From a virus: a stretch of DNA of 25,071 nt. Position 1 is the stretch's first letter. Each line of letters begins with the position of its first letter. Made by a program: the position numbers and the translations under genes. The stretch lies in IMG/VR virus record IMGVR_UViG_3300044825_000173, positions 1 to 25,071 of that record, one strand, 5' to 3'. A model generated the notes under the pieces. The model made no database searches and was not told where the DNA came from. It saw only the letters and a program-made list of their open reading frames with translations. Of the stretch, positions 5,768-12,732 are shown piece by piece.

Positions 5768-7968
5768 GCAAGAAGAAGAAAGTCACAGCGCCTCTTTCCT
5801 ACGACCCCGGAAAGGGCCGCCCAAAGGAATATCTTGCCTATCTGAACTGGCAGGAGATGCAGGCGCTACAGCGTTTAAATGGCGGCAATATGGAGCGCGG
5901 TCCTATGGGGCTGCCTTCCTTCCCGCCTGACTGGCGTGGGAATCCGAACAGCACTGGCAACTGGTCTGGGGCAGGTGGAACATCACCGGGCGGCACTCAG
6001 GGCGGTGGCTCTGACAGCGGCAGCCGAGGGAGCGAGTCGGCCTCCTCTGCTTCTGATTCGGCAGATGCAGCCAATGCAGCAGAGTCTCAGCAGCAGTCCT
6101 CCGATACGGCAGCCCAGCAGGAGGCTGCCAATAAAAATGCTGCGGAAGCGGCGAAGACGTCTGCGTTTGCCGAGGATGCCCGTAAGGCTGGCATTGGCTC
6201 GCTTAATGTTGGCCCCATGCAGACGCCGGTCAAGATTGGTGGCGGTGCTATTTCGCAGGCTGTCTCAAGCGCCACAGCACCAACAAGTGTACCGTCTGGC
6301 TTTATGACGCCACAGCAGCAGATGGCTGATCGCATGAACACCATGTACAGCCCTAACGCCCTGAAGGGTCTTTACAGCGGGACAAACGCATTTGGCATTT
6401 CGGATCCGGAAAAGCGATCAAAAATTCAAGAGTCTCTTCTCGGTCAAACCATCGAGCTTTCTCGCATGGGCAAGAGTGTTGGCTACACTGCTGCACCTAA
6501 GATTGCGACATCCGGTTACGTGGACCCCTTGAAGTCTGGGGTTGTTACTCATTGGACGGGAACACCGCAAGGCCAACGGATCGCTGCGCTTGGCACTCGG
6601 AAGGGTTATGGATATGGTGTTGCCATTGACCCCGCTGGCAACATCGCATACACGAAGCAATTCAACAAGGAGGGTGATTACCCACAAACCTTCCATGCAA
6701 AGGGCTACAATACCGGCACCGTTGGTGTTGCGACTGTTGGGCTGGGAGAGCCAAACCCCTCTCAAGTGGCATCCGCTCGCGCTCTGGGGAAAGAATGGTT
6801 CAACCCCGACGCAAGCGTAACCTCACATGGTTATCTCGCTGGTGATATTGCTGCCCAGCGCCGTGCCGCTGGTGAAAAATTTGAGGGCAGAATGACGCGA
6901 GAGGGCAAAGCTATTGCTTCTGCATTCTCTGGGGGTCTGTCTGACATCACAACTCCGTCTTTTGCTGGAGCATCTCCCATCAGCGGACCACCAACGACAA
7001 ACGCTGTTGTGTCACCTGCTTCGATGAGAATTCAGCAGGTCGAGAATCAGTACAATCCGGCGACGACCCCGCAAGTTGTAACAGAGACTTCAAAGCTGAC
7101 TTATGACAGGCTTCGCAGCACACCTGATGGAGTCACCACAGAAGCAAGCCCGGAGGAAGTAGAATCTCTCGACCCTGCAAATCGTGCTGGATTTGAAAAC
7201 GCCCAGCAGATGCAGCAATATTCGCCCAAAAGGGGGACGGTCAAGCAGCCGACACCTGAAGAGCAGAAAAGACTCGACATGCAGAATCAGTGGCAGGGTC
7301 TTGATCTTGGGCCTCAAAATTACGACACAGACCAAGAGACGCTCGATAGGCTTGCTAGTGTTTACGAGGGTGCCGGTATCGGGCCTAAAATGGTTCAGAG
7401 GGACGATTATGTAATCGGAGACGAGGCGCAGACGTATCCGAAATACGTTACACCCGAGACACAGCAGATCGTTGAGGATCAGGAGAGGATCAATAGGCGG
7501 GGTGTTGGCGTAATTAAACGCGGTATGCCGTTCTTTGGTGGCATTGTGTCTGGAATCGAGAGGCTCCAAGAGGTGTTTACGGACAAGGACATTCCCGATT
7601 ACGCAACAGACCAGAAGTACAAGTATATGCAGGCCTCTCCGGAAGAGCAGGCTGCTATGCGTGAGAAGTACCCCGACATCAGAAGGTTCGCGGTTTCCAT
7701 TGGTGACATTCCGCCAAATACCGGGACACAGTACGCGGGTGGCTATCCTAGGAAGGAGCTTGGAGGCAAGTCTGATCCGTATTCGAAGACGAGCAGCCGC
7801 ACAAGCTACTCGCCGTCCGGTGGTCCGGTTTCGGCAGCAAGCGATACTGGCCGTTCCCAGCAGTACTACCTCTGGGATCTCGGGATCGGAATTCCATCTC
7901 CGGGCGAGCCGGAATATAATGATTACCAGAGATACCTCAGAGAACGCGGGGCCTCTGCGGAGGTGTAA
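5764..7968 (+). CDS. large protein with candidate internal Amidase_2-like domain
   Basis: A 734-aa multidomain protein. Residues about 17-56 (GRPKEYLAYLNWQEMQALQR, then ERGPMGLPSFPPDW) form a conserved-looking start. About 57-130 is a Ser/Gly/Ala/Gln-rich linker. About 255-365 follows the Amidase_2 (AmpD/T7 lysozyme type) order: VVTHWTG with H263, a GYGYGVAIDPAGN strand with Y284, FHAKGYNTGTVGVATVG with H311, PSQVASARAL, then VTSHGYLAGD with H355 and D361. That would be an N-acetylmuramoyl-L-alanine amidase cutting peptidoglycan. The long C-terminal part ends in YYLWDLGIGIPSPGEPEY. It may be a virion-borne hydrolase or a late scaffold-like protein. The third zinc ligand is uncertain. It follows the lysis cassette (ATGA overlap) and precedes the adaptor genes. 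Confidence 0.7.
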   Translation: MSKKKKVTAPLSYDPGKGRPKEYLAYLNWQEMQALQRLNGGNMERGPMGLPSFPPDWRGNPNSTGNWSGAGGTSPGGTQGGGSDSGSRGSESASSASDSADAANAAESQQQSSDTAAQQEAANKNAAEAAKTSAFAEDARKAGIGSLNVGPMQTPVKIGGGAISQAVSSATAPTSVPSGFMTPQQQMADRMNTMYSPNALKGLYSGTNAFGISDPEKRSKIQESLLGQTIELSRMGKSVGYTAAPKIATSGYVDPLKSGVVTHWTGTPQGQRIAALGTRKGYGYGVAIDPAGNIAYTKQFNKEGDYPQTFHAKGYNTGTVGVATVGLGEPNPSQVASARALGKEWFNPDASVTSHGYLAGDIAAQRRAAGEKFEGRMTREGKAIASAFSGGLSDITTPSFAGASPISGPPTTNAVVSPASMRIQQVENQYNPATTPQVVTETSKLTYDRLRSTPDGVTTEASPEEVESLDPANRAGFENAQQMQQYSPKRGTVKQPTPEEQKRLDMQNQWQGLDLGPQNYDTDQETLDRLASVYEGAGIGPKMVQRDDYVIGDEAQTYPKYVTPETQQIVEDQERINRRGVGVIKRGMPFFGGIVSGIERLQEVFTDKDIPDYATDQKYKYMQASPEEQAAMREKYPDIRRFAVSIGDIPPNTGTQYAGGYPRKELGGKSDPYSKTSSRTSYSPSGGPVSAASDTGRSQQYYLWDLGIGIPSPGEPEYNDYQRYLRERGASAEV

Positions 7969-7970
7969 AC

Positions 7971-8111
7971 ATGGCAAAGAAAGACGCAATCGGGAACGCT
8001 GTTCCCTTCTCCACCAAGAGGGGGCGTGGCAGATCCAAGCCCGTCCATCGTCGTGGATCCAAAAAGCTAGGCCCGAAAGATCCAGACCGGGGAAATCGCG
8101 GTAAACACTGA
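7971..8111 (+). CDS. 46-aa basic protein, function unknown
   Basis: A short frame starting at ATG 7971 after an excellent ribosome binding site (GGAGG at 7959-7963) located inside the end of the previous gene. The product has 46 residues, beginning MAKKDAIGNAVPFSTKRGRG and ending DRGNRGKH, with about one third basic residues. It resembles the other small basic proteins of this phage in composition. No domain is recognised. The strong ribosome binding site and the tight placement are the evidence that it is translated. Confidence 0.6.
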   Translation: MAKKDAIGNAVPFSTKRGRGRSKPVHRRGSKKLGPKDPDRGNRGKH

Positions 8112-8199
8112 GATTGTGGGGAACGTGAGCATTTGGGCAGGCGGCTCCTGTAATCGGCGGTATGCCTCTTGGAGCGGGGCTCACACTTAGGATACGAGA
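8112..8199 (+). promoter_or_regulatory. 88-nt gap with a nested inverted repeat before the adaptor gene
   Basis: One of the few gaps in the window. It contains GTGAGC 8125-8130 pairing with GCTCAC 8179-8184, and inside it GCTCC 8144-8148 pairing with GGAGC 8171-8175, giving a two-part stem of about 60 nt that ends 15 nt before ATG 8200. A 21-codon frame starting at GTG 8125 spans the same stretch but has no recognisable product. A cis-acting RNA fold or a tiny leader peptide are both possible. No terminator T-run or convincing promoter is seen. Confidence 0.3.
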
Positions 8200-8901
8200 A
8201 TGGCAACGAGCGGAACAACAACTTGGAACCCCGACATCGGGGAATTGGTCGAGGAAGCCTACGAGAGGGCTGGCCTCGAATTGCGTTCGGGCTACGATCT
8301 GAAGACGGCTCGCCGGAGTCTGAACTTCCTTCTCGCTGAGTGGGCCAACAAAGGTTTAAACCTCTGGACTGTGCATTCCGGCACACTAACTCTGGTGCCG
8401 GGTCAGAAGACCTATACGTCCGCTGACGGCCTTCCCGCCGACGCTATCGACTACATCGAGCATGTGTGCCGCACGACCACAGCGGGCATCGCTACAGACA
8501 TCTCCCTAAACCGGATCTCGGTGTCCACATACGCGAACATTCCGACGAAGGATCAGGGCGGTCGCCCCTACCAGATCTATGTGAACCGCGCCACAAATTC
8601 GCCGCAGATCACGCTCTGGCCGGTTCCCGACTCTAGCGCCACATACACGCTCGCGTACTGGTACTTGAAGCGCATGGACGACGCGACAAACCCCGTCAGC
8701 CAGACAATTGAGATCCCTTTCCGGTTCTACAATGCTCTCGTGGCAGGCCTTTCCTATCATATCGCGCTCAAGAAGCCGGAGGCTGCGGAGCGTGTTTCCA
8801 TGCTCAAAGACCTGTACGACGAGGCATTCCAGCTTGCTGCGGACGAGGACCGTGATCGGTCCAGCGACCGATTCGTGCCATTCCTTGGCTACGATTTCTA
8901 G
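8200..8901 (+). CDS. head-tail adaptor candidate (P22 gp4-like)
   Basis: A 233-aa protein with an N-terminal helical start NPDIGELVEEAYERAGLELR (about 10-29), then TARRSLNFLLAEWANKGLNLW (about 36-56), followed by a beta-rich centre and a C-terminal helical region (about 180-225). This arrangement is typical of head-completion/adaptor proteins that sit beneath the portal in podovirus-like particles, such as P22 gp4-like proteins. It would form a dodecameric ring joining portal to tail nozzle. The start is ATG 8200, after the structured gap. It is one of two adaptor candidates in this window (the other begins at 11804). Confidence 0.8.
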   Translation: MATSGTTTWNPDIGELVEEAYERAGLELRSGYDLKTARRSLNFLLAEWANKGLNLWTVHSGTLTLVPGQKTYTSADGLPADAIDYIEHVCRTTTAGIATDISLNRISVSTYANIPTKDQGGRPYQIYVNRATNSPQITLWPVPDSSATYTLAYWYLKRMDDATNPVSQTIEIPFRFYNALVAGLSYHIALKKPEAAERVSMLKDLYDEAFQLAADEDRDRSSDRFVPFLGYDF

Positions 8902-8913
8902 GGTATAATCAGG

Positions 8914-9270
8914 ATGTCAGTCCCATACGCAAGAGGTAGGCTGGCCTTTGGTTTCTGCGATACGTGCGGACAGAGGTACGACCTCCACGATCTGAAGGTC
9001 CAGATTGTCGCCGGTCGTGCAACGAACATCAAGAATTGCATGTACTGCCTCGACAAGGACCATCCCCAGTACTTTGTTGGCCGCGTTCCTGTAAACGATC
9101 CGCAGGCGCTTCTGAATCCCCGGCCAGATACCGCTCAGGTTGAAAGCCGCGAACTTTGGGGTTGGAACCCCGTAGGAAACAACGCCGTTTACGGAACCGG
9201 ACAGGTTGGCGTTATCGGCATTTACCTCAACGGGGTGCCGAGCCCCATTACCTATTCTGGAGAACTGTAA
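8914..9270 (+). CDS. small zinc-ribbon phage protein
   Basis: A 118-aa protein. Two CxxC knuckles, FCDTCGQRYDLHDLK (C15, C18) and NCMYCLDKDHP (C42, C45), make a treble-clef or ribbon-type zinc site. The flanking RYDLHDLKVQIVAGR and a later SRELWGWNPVGNNAVYG segment match a protein type commonly seen next to adaptor genes in podovirus-like phages. The role is unknown, perhaps structural in the head-tail joint or nucleic-acid binding. The start is ATG 8914 with TAGGG at 8899-8903. The stop overlaps the next start (TAATG). A TATAAT string at 8904-8909 lies in this short gap. Confidence 0.75.
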   Translation: MSVPYARGRLAFGFCDTCGQRYDLHDLKVQIVAGRATNIKNCMYCLDKDHPQYFVGRVPVNDPQALLNPRPDTAQVESRELWGWNPVGNNAVYGTGQVGVIGIYLNGVPSPITYSGEL

Positions 9271-9776
9271 TGAAGAAGAAGTCTCACAAGCGCATGCAGA
9301 TGGGCGGCATGGCCAAGATGGACGACGCCGCCGGTCGCGCCATGATGAAGGATCTCCGTGGCTCTCGCGGTGCGCCTATGCCAATGAAGTCAATGACCCC
9401 GAAGGACCGCGCCTCAATGATGCAGGGCCTTATCGGTGGACGCGGCGCTCCTGTTGTCAAGAAAGCCCCCATCATGACAACAACAGCACCAGTCGCCAAT
9501 ACGGCTGTAATTTCCGGCGCTCCAACTTCTGGGATCGCCCCAGTATCGACAACGACACTGCCGATTGCTGGGCGTGGTGCAGCGGCTCCCGGCAACACGG
9601 ATGCCATGAAGGCCTCTCTCATGACTGGCATGAAGAAGGGCGGCGCTGTCAAGTCCAAGAAGATGCGTGGCGGTGGTCTCGCCCGTAAAGGTGTCGGCAT
9701 GGCTCTCGCCAAGGGTGGAATGGTTCGCGGAGCCGGTTGTGCAAAGCGCGGCGTTAAGAAGGCTAAGACCTACTAA
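9270..9776 (+). CDS. low-complexity protein with Gly/Arg C-terminal motif (family member 1)
   Basis: A 168-aa protein rich in Met, Ala, Gly and Lys, with a Thr/Ala/Pro-rich middle (about 60-120). It has no membrane helix or catalytic motif. The C-terminus carries MRGGGLARKGVGMALAKGG (about 132-150) followed by MVRGAGCAKRG, a motif repeated in the next genes of this cluster. The start is ATG 9270 (TAATG overlap) and the stop at 9776 overlaps the following start the same way. Comparable Gly/Arg C-terminal motifs occur in uncultivated aquatic phage proteins, but no function is known to me. A structural or nucleic-acid-contact role is speculation. Confidence 0.7.
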   Translation: MKKKSHKRMQMGGMAKMDDAAGRAMMKDLRGSRGAPMPMKSMTPKDRASMMQGLIGGRGAPVVKKAPIMTTTAPVANTAVISGAPTSGIAPVSTTTLPIAGRGAAAPGNTDAMKASLMTGMKKGGAVKSKKMRGGGLARKGVGMALAKGGMVRGAGCAKRGVKKAKTY

Positions 9777-10942
9777 TGACACGGTACGCAAGGACAAACA
9801 CCAAGGCTGCACCGGCAAACACTACTAAGGTCAAGCCAGCCCCAACAAAGGCTGGTGCCGCGCCTGTGAAGTCGTCGGCAAAGGCACCCGTGAAGCCGTC
9901 TGTACCTCCTTCGAAGACTAGAGCGAGGCCGGGATTGACAGAGAAGCCTAAGGCAACACAGGTTTCGTCTAAGCCCATTCAGGCGAAAGGTGGTGCCGCC
10001 CAGAATAAAGCCGCTCCGGCTCCCGTTAAGACCGCCAAGGCTCCCGTTAAGACCGCTCCGGCTAAAACCAAGGTTGCCACAACATCTGCGCCCAAAGCTA
10101 GTTCTGCCCCTGCAAAGCAGGCTAAGAATGAAACCAAGGCAGAAAAGAAAACCCAGAATCAGGTAGCTGGGAAGGGACAGGGCAACCAAGGGGCCTCCGG
10201 TAAGGGCGGCAAAAATTTTGGCAGCGGCGGTGGCAATCGTGGTGATGGCAATCGCGGCAATGATGTCCGTGGCGGCGGCAATCGTGGCGGTGGCCGTGGC
10301 GGTGGTGGCCGTGGCGGTGGTGGTCAGGGTGGCAACAACTCCAATCGACCAGCACAACCAGTAATGCCCGTAGCTCCCAAGCCCGGGCCAGTCGCCCCCC
10401 TTCCTGTTGGCGCTCCCGCTCCCGTCGCGGCCCCGCCAAGACCAAACCAAAGCGGACCCATTGCGGCTGGTCCGATTGCAAATCAAGGAGTCCTTCCTTC
10501 GGCACCCGCTCCATATTCGCCGACTAGCGGTGGCGGGATTGGTGCAATTGCGCCACCCACTCCCGCCGCTCCGGTTCCCGCCGCTCCGGTGGCTCCGGCG
10601 GCTCCAAGGCCCGCTCCGGCTCCTGCTGCTCCGGTGGCTCCGGCGGCTCCAAGGCCCGCTCCGGCTCTTGCTGCTCCGGCTCCTGCTGCTCCGGCTCCAA
10701 AACCTGCCGGATTGAGGACGCTCAGCGCGGAGGAAAGCCAAACAGCAGCCCGGCGTGGTAAAACTCCATTGGGGATGCGTGGCGGCGGTCTTGCACAAAA
10801 GGGTTTTGGCTCGGCGATGCGCGGTAGCGTAAACAATGCGAAGCCGACTTCTTCTTCGCGGCCCCAGTCAATGAAGCCCTCAAGCGGTTCTCGCGGAATG
10901 GGCGCTGCAACTCGCGGCTTTGGTCGCGGAAGGATGGTATAA
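9776..10942 (+). CDS. Lys/Ala-, RGG- and Pro/Ala-rich low-complexity protein (family member 2)
   Basis: A 388-aa protein, almost wholly low complexity. Residues 1-130 resemble a histone H1-like Lys/Ala/Pro tail with repeated APVKTA units. Residues 131-186 form a Gly/Arg RGG-box region (GGNRGGGRGGGGRGGGGQGG). Residues 191-312 are Pro/Ala-rich with a 15-residue tandem repeat APVAPAAPRPAPAPA (about 271-300). The end carries MRGGGLAQKGFGSAMRG (334-350) and GFGRGRMV. The first two regions look suited to nucleic-acid binding. The Pro/Ala part could be an extended spacer. The frame is intact with normal phage-like junctions, so it is very likely real despite its composition. Function is unknown. Confidence 0.7.
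   Translation: MTRYARTNTKAAPANTTKVKPAPTKAGAAPVKSSAKAPVKPSVPPSKTRARPGLTEKPKATQVSSKPIQAKGGAAQNKAAPAPVKTAKAPVKTAPAKTKVATTSAPKASSAPAKQAKNETKAEKKTQNQVAGKGQGNQGASGKGGKNFGSGGGNRGDGNRGNDVRGGGNRGGGRGGGGRGGGGQGGNNSNRPAQPVMPVAPKPGPVAPLPVGAPAPVAAPPRPNQSGPIAAGPIANQGVLPSAPAPYSPTSGGGIGAIAPPTPAAPVPAAPVAPAAPRPAPAPAAPVAPAAPRPAPALAAPAPAAPAPKPAGLRTLSAEESQTAARRGKTPLGMRGGGLAQKGFGSAMRGSVNNAKPTSSSRPQSMKPSSGSRGMGAATRGFGRGRMV
10583..10672 (+). repeat. tandem repeat, two copies of 45 nt
   Basis: Near-identical 45-nt units at 10583-10627 and 10628-10672 inside the low-complexity gene. They encode two copies of a 15-residue Pro/Ala unit differing at one residue (PAPA versus PALA). A third, degenerate partial copy follows to about 10710. 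The near-identity at DNA level suggests a recent duplication. Confidence 0.85.
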
Positions 10943-10943
10943 A

Positions 10944-11339
10944 ATGGCATACGATAGATCTGGACGTGCCCCGGACGGCTCCCTCGATCCAAAGAGGTTG
11001 TTTATCGCAAAAATCATGCATATGGCGAATATTGGCGGTGGCGGGGGATCAATTGATCTGAGGAAGAGGGCCGATGACCTATACCAGACCATGGTCACAG
11101 GCGAGTCTCACGGCGGCTGGAAGATCAAGGGTGCCAAGGGCAAGGAAAGCGAAGAAGACGTTAAGGTTGACCCCGGTAAAAAGATCAAGGATACGGATGT
11201 TGACTTCGGCATGAGACGCCGTTCCGCAAACCTTTCGGATGTGTATCGTCCGAAGGTGACTCCAACAATGAAGGAAGGCGGTCTTGTCCGTGGTGCCGGT
11301 TGTGCGCAGCGCGGTCGCGGTCGCGGAAAGATGGTATAA
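10944..11339 (+). CDS. small phage protein with Gly/Arg C-terminal motif (family member 3)
   Basis: A 131-aa protein. The first half (MAYDRSGRAPDGSLDPKRLF, then IAKIMHMANIGGGGGSIDLR) has a predicted helical part. The middle is Lys/Asp/Glu-rich. The last 23 residues are the family motif MKEGGLVRGAGCAQRGRGRG followed by KMV, closely similar to the end of the gene at 9270 (VRGAGCAKRG). The start ATG 10944 has GGAAGGA at 10928-10934 as ribosome binding site, supplied by the codons for the previous protein's C-terminus. Its own end forms the same type of junction with the next gene. No function is recognised. Confidence 0.75.
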   Translation: MAYDRSGRAPDGSLDPKRLFIAKIMHMANIGGGGGSIDLRKRADDLYQTMVTGESHGGWKIKGAKGKESEEDVKVDPGKKIKDTDVDFGMRRRSANLSDVYRPKVTPTMKEGGLVRGAGCAQRGRGRGKMV

Positions 11340-11340
11340 G

Positions 11341-11637
11341 ATGAAGTACACATACAAGAAGATGGCAAACGGTGGCCGCGTCGATAAGGACAAGGGCTAC
11401 ACCGCCAAGGAGCGAAAGGAACTCAAGAGCCTCATCGAAGAGTTCGGCGACAAGTATTCCAAGGACGTGACGGGCAGTAGTTCTGTGACGTTCGAGAAGA
11501 AGAAAAAGGCCCCGCCGAAGAAGATGGCTCGTGGTGGCATCGTTGGCAAGCCTGCCCGCTCTGCCCGCGACATGAGGGCTGGTGCCGGTAGCGGTGTTGG
11601 CCGTATCCAGAAGACAAAGATCCAGAGGGGGCGTTAA
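11341..11637 (+). CDS. small basic phage protein (Gly/Arg family member 4)
   Basis: A 98-aa protein, Lys/Arg-rich. The N-terminus has MKYTYKKMANGGRVDKDKGY. A helical KERKELKSLIEEFGDKYSKD segment (about 23-42) follows, then a Lys/Pro spacer (EKKKKAPPKK), then MARGGIVGKPARSARDMRAG and GVGRIQKTKIQRGR. The MARGGIV segment is a shortened form of the shared Gly/Arg motif. It starts at ATG 11341, one nt after the previous stop. Its own last nt is the first nt of the next start (TAATG). Function unknown. Confidence 0.75.
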   Translation: MKYTYKKMANGGRVDKDKGYTAKERKELKSLIEEFGDKYSKDVTGSSSVTFEKKKKAPPKKMARGGIVGKPARSARDMRAGAGSGVGRIQKTKIQRGR

Positions 11638-11804
11638 TGGCCAAGCAGAATGCACGACTCAAGCTTCCGTCTGATGCCACCGTTGAGAACGGCATGCGGC
11701 GTGGTGTAAACGTCGGTAACATGAAAATGCTCAAGAAGCCCATGAAGATGCGTGGCGGCGGTGCTGCTACGAGGGGCCTCAAGATCTCGGAGAAGCAGGG
11801 CTAA
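11637..11804 (+). CDS. 55-aa basic protein with MRGGGAATRGLK motif (family member 5)
   Basis: A short frame, ATG 11637 (TAATG overlap, with AGAGGGGGCG as ribosome binding site) to TAA 11802-11804. The 55-aa product ends MRGGGAATRGLKISEKQG, a motif often seen at the C-terminus of small phage proteins in uncultivated aquatic phages, and related to the MRGGGLA motif of its upstream neighbours. The ATGCGTGGCGG stretch at 11748 is shared at DNA level with 9663 and 10775. The TAA overlaps the start of the second adaptor gene. Function unknown. Confidence 0.7.
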   Translation: MAKQNARLKLPSDATVENGMRRGVNVGNMKMLKKPMKMRGGGAATRGLKISEKQG

Positions 11805-12448
11805 TGTCCTTCACGTATGCACAACTTGTAGATGCGATCCACGGCTACCTTCAGGTAGACTCGAATGGTATTTCGACTGACGATATGAACACGATCATTC
11901 GTCAGGCGGAACAGCGTATCTACTACGATGTGCAGATCCCCGTTCTCAAGAAGAACGTGACGGGTAACCTGTCGGCGAATAATCGTTACCTGACGACGCC
12001 GACAGATTACCTTTCGACATATTCCATCGCCGTCAACAACAACGGCAACTACGAGTATCTGCTTCCGAAAGAAGTTGCATTCCTGCGCGAGGCATATCCG
12101 TCCACAACGGCGACGGGTGTGCCGCGCTACTATGCGATCTTCGACAACGATACATTTCTGATTGCCCCGCCGCCGAATGCAAACTACGAGGTCGAGCTTC
12201 ATTACTTCTATGAGCCGCCGTCCATCGTAGATCAGCCTTCCGGCACGTGGCTTAGTGAAAATGCAGAGAACGCCCTTCTTTACGGGTGTCTGTTCGAGGC
12301 GTATACGTATCTCAAGGGCGAGCAGGATCTCATCGGTCTTTATGCCGGGAAGTACAAGGAGTCGTTGCAGGCTCTCCGGATCATCGGTGAGGGTCGCAAT
12401 CGTTCCGACACGTATCGCAATTCTGAACCCCGGATCACACCGAACTGA
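11804..12448 (+). CDS. phage adaptor protein (head-tail joining)
   Basis: A 214-aa protein with AQLVDAIHGYLQVD at the start (about 6-19), then IIRQAEQRIYYDVQIPVLKK (about 31-50), LSANNRYLTTPTDYL (about 56-70), EYLLPKEVAFLREAYP (about 84-99) and ATGVPRYYAIFDNDTFLIAP. This is the pattern I know from phage adaptor proteins of the SU10 type in podovirus-like phages. The C-terminal WLSENAENALLYGCLFEAYT is helical, as expected for a ring-forming joining protein. It would sit between portal and nozzle. The start overlaps the previous stop (TAATG) and its own stop overlaps the next start (TGATG). Confidence 0.85.
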   Translation: MSFTYAQLVDAIHGYLQVDSNGISTDDMNTIIRQAEQRIYYDVQIPVLKKNVTGNLSANNRYLTTPTDYLSTYSIAVNNNGNYEYLLPKEVAFLREAYPSTTATGVPRYYAIFDNDTFLIAPPPNANYEVELHYFYEPPSIVDQPSGTWLSENAENALLYGCLFEAYTYLKGEQDLIGLYAGKYKESLQALRIIGEGRNRSDTYRNSEPRITPN

Positions 12449-12732
12449 TGAGCAATGGATTTGGCTCCGTAGGAGCATTTGAGGTCAGAACCACGCATGA
12501 GCGGGGTTTCACCGTTGAAGAGATTGCCGAAGACCTTCTGAACAAGCTTCTGTTCATTTCGTCGGAGGCCCATCCGGCAATAAGGGATCAGGCTCTGGCG
12601 TTCAAGAACCAGATCCGGCCCGCGATCATCCACTACATGAAACAGGCTGTGAGATCAGACCGCACAACTCTGGCGGCGCAGCTAGGCAAACAAGGCCATC
12701 ATGATATGGCCGAAATTATCAGGAGGCTCTAA
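12448..12732 (+). CDS. small conserved phage protein, function unknown
   Basis: A 94-aa protein with a mainly helical composition: VEEIAEDLLNKLLFISSEAH (about 23-42), then AIRDQALAFKNQIRPAIIHY (about 44-63) and MKQAVRSDRTTLAAQLGKQG (about 64-83), ending MAEIIRRL. Proteins of this type, ending in a helix with SDRTT, follow adaptor genes in related phages, again by memory. It may be an assembly chaperone or a small head-tail protein, but no function is established. It overlaps the endonuclease gene by one nt. Confidence 0.75.
   Translation: MSNGFGSVGAFEVRTTHERGFTVEEIAEDLLNKLLFISSEAHPAIRDQALAFKNQIRPAIIHYMKQAVRSDRTTLAAQLGKQGHHDMAEIIRRL

Noticed and set aside
7090-8184. Long open frame on the - strand under the 734-aa gene
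   Set aside because: It spans the end of a convincing + strand gene, the 46-aa gene and a gap, has a low-complexity Arg/Leu-rich translation and no ribosome binding site.
8904-8909. TATAAT before the zinc-ribbon gene as a promoter
   Set aside because: The best TTG-like upstream hexamer is 13 nt away, too close, and there is no extended -10; kept only as a remark.
9773-10798. Long - strand frame in the low-complexity region
   Set aside because: It is rich in Ser/Arg/Gly, as expected from the reverse complement of a Gly/Pro/Ala-rich gene. The + strand frame has coupled junctions and shared motifs.
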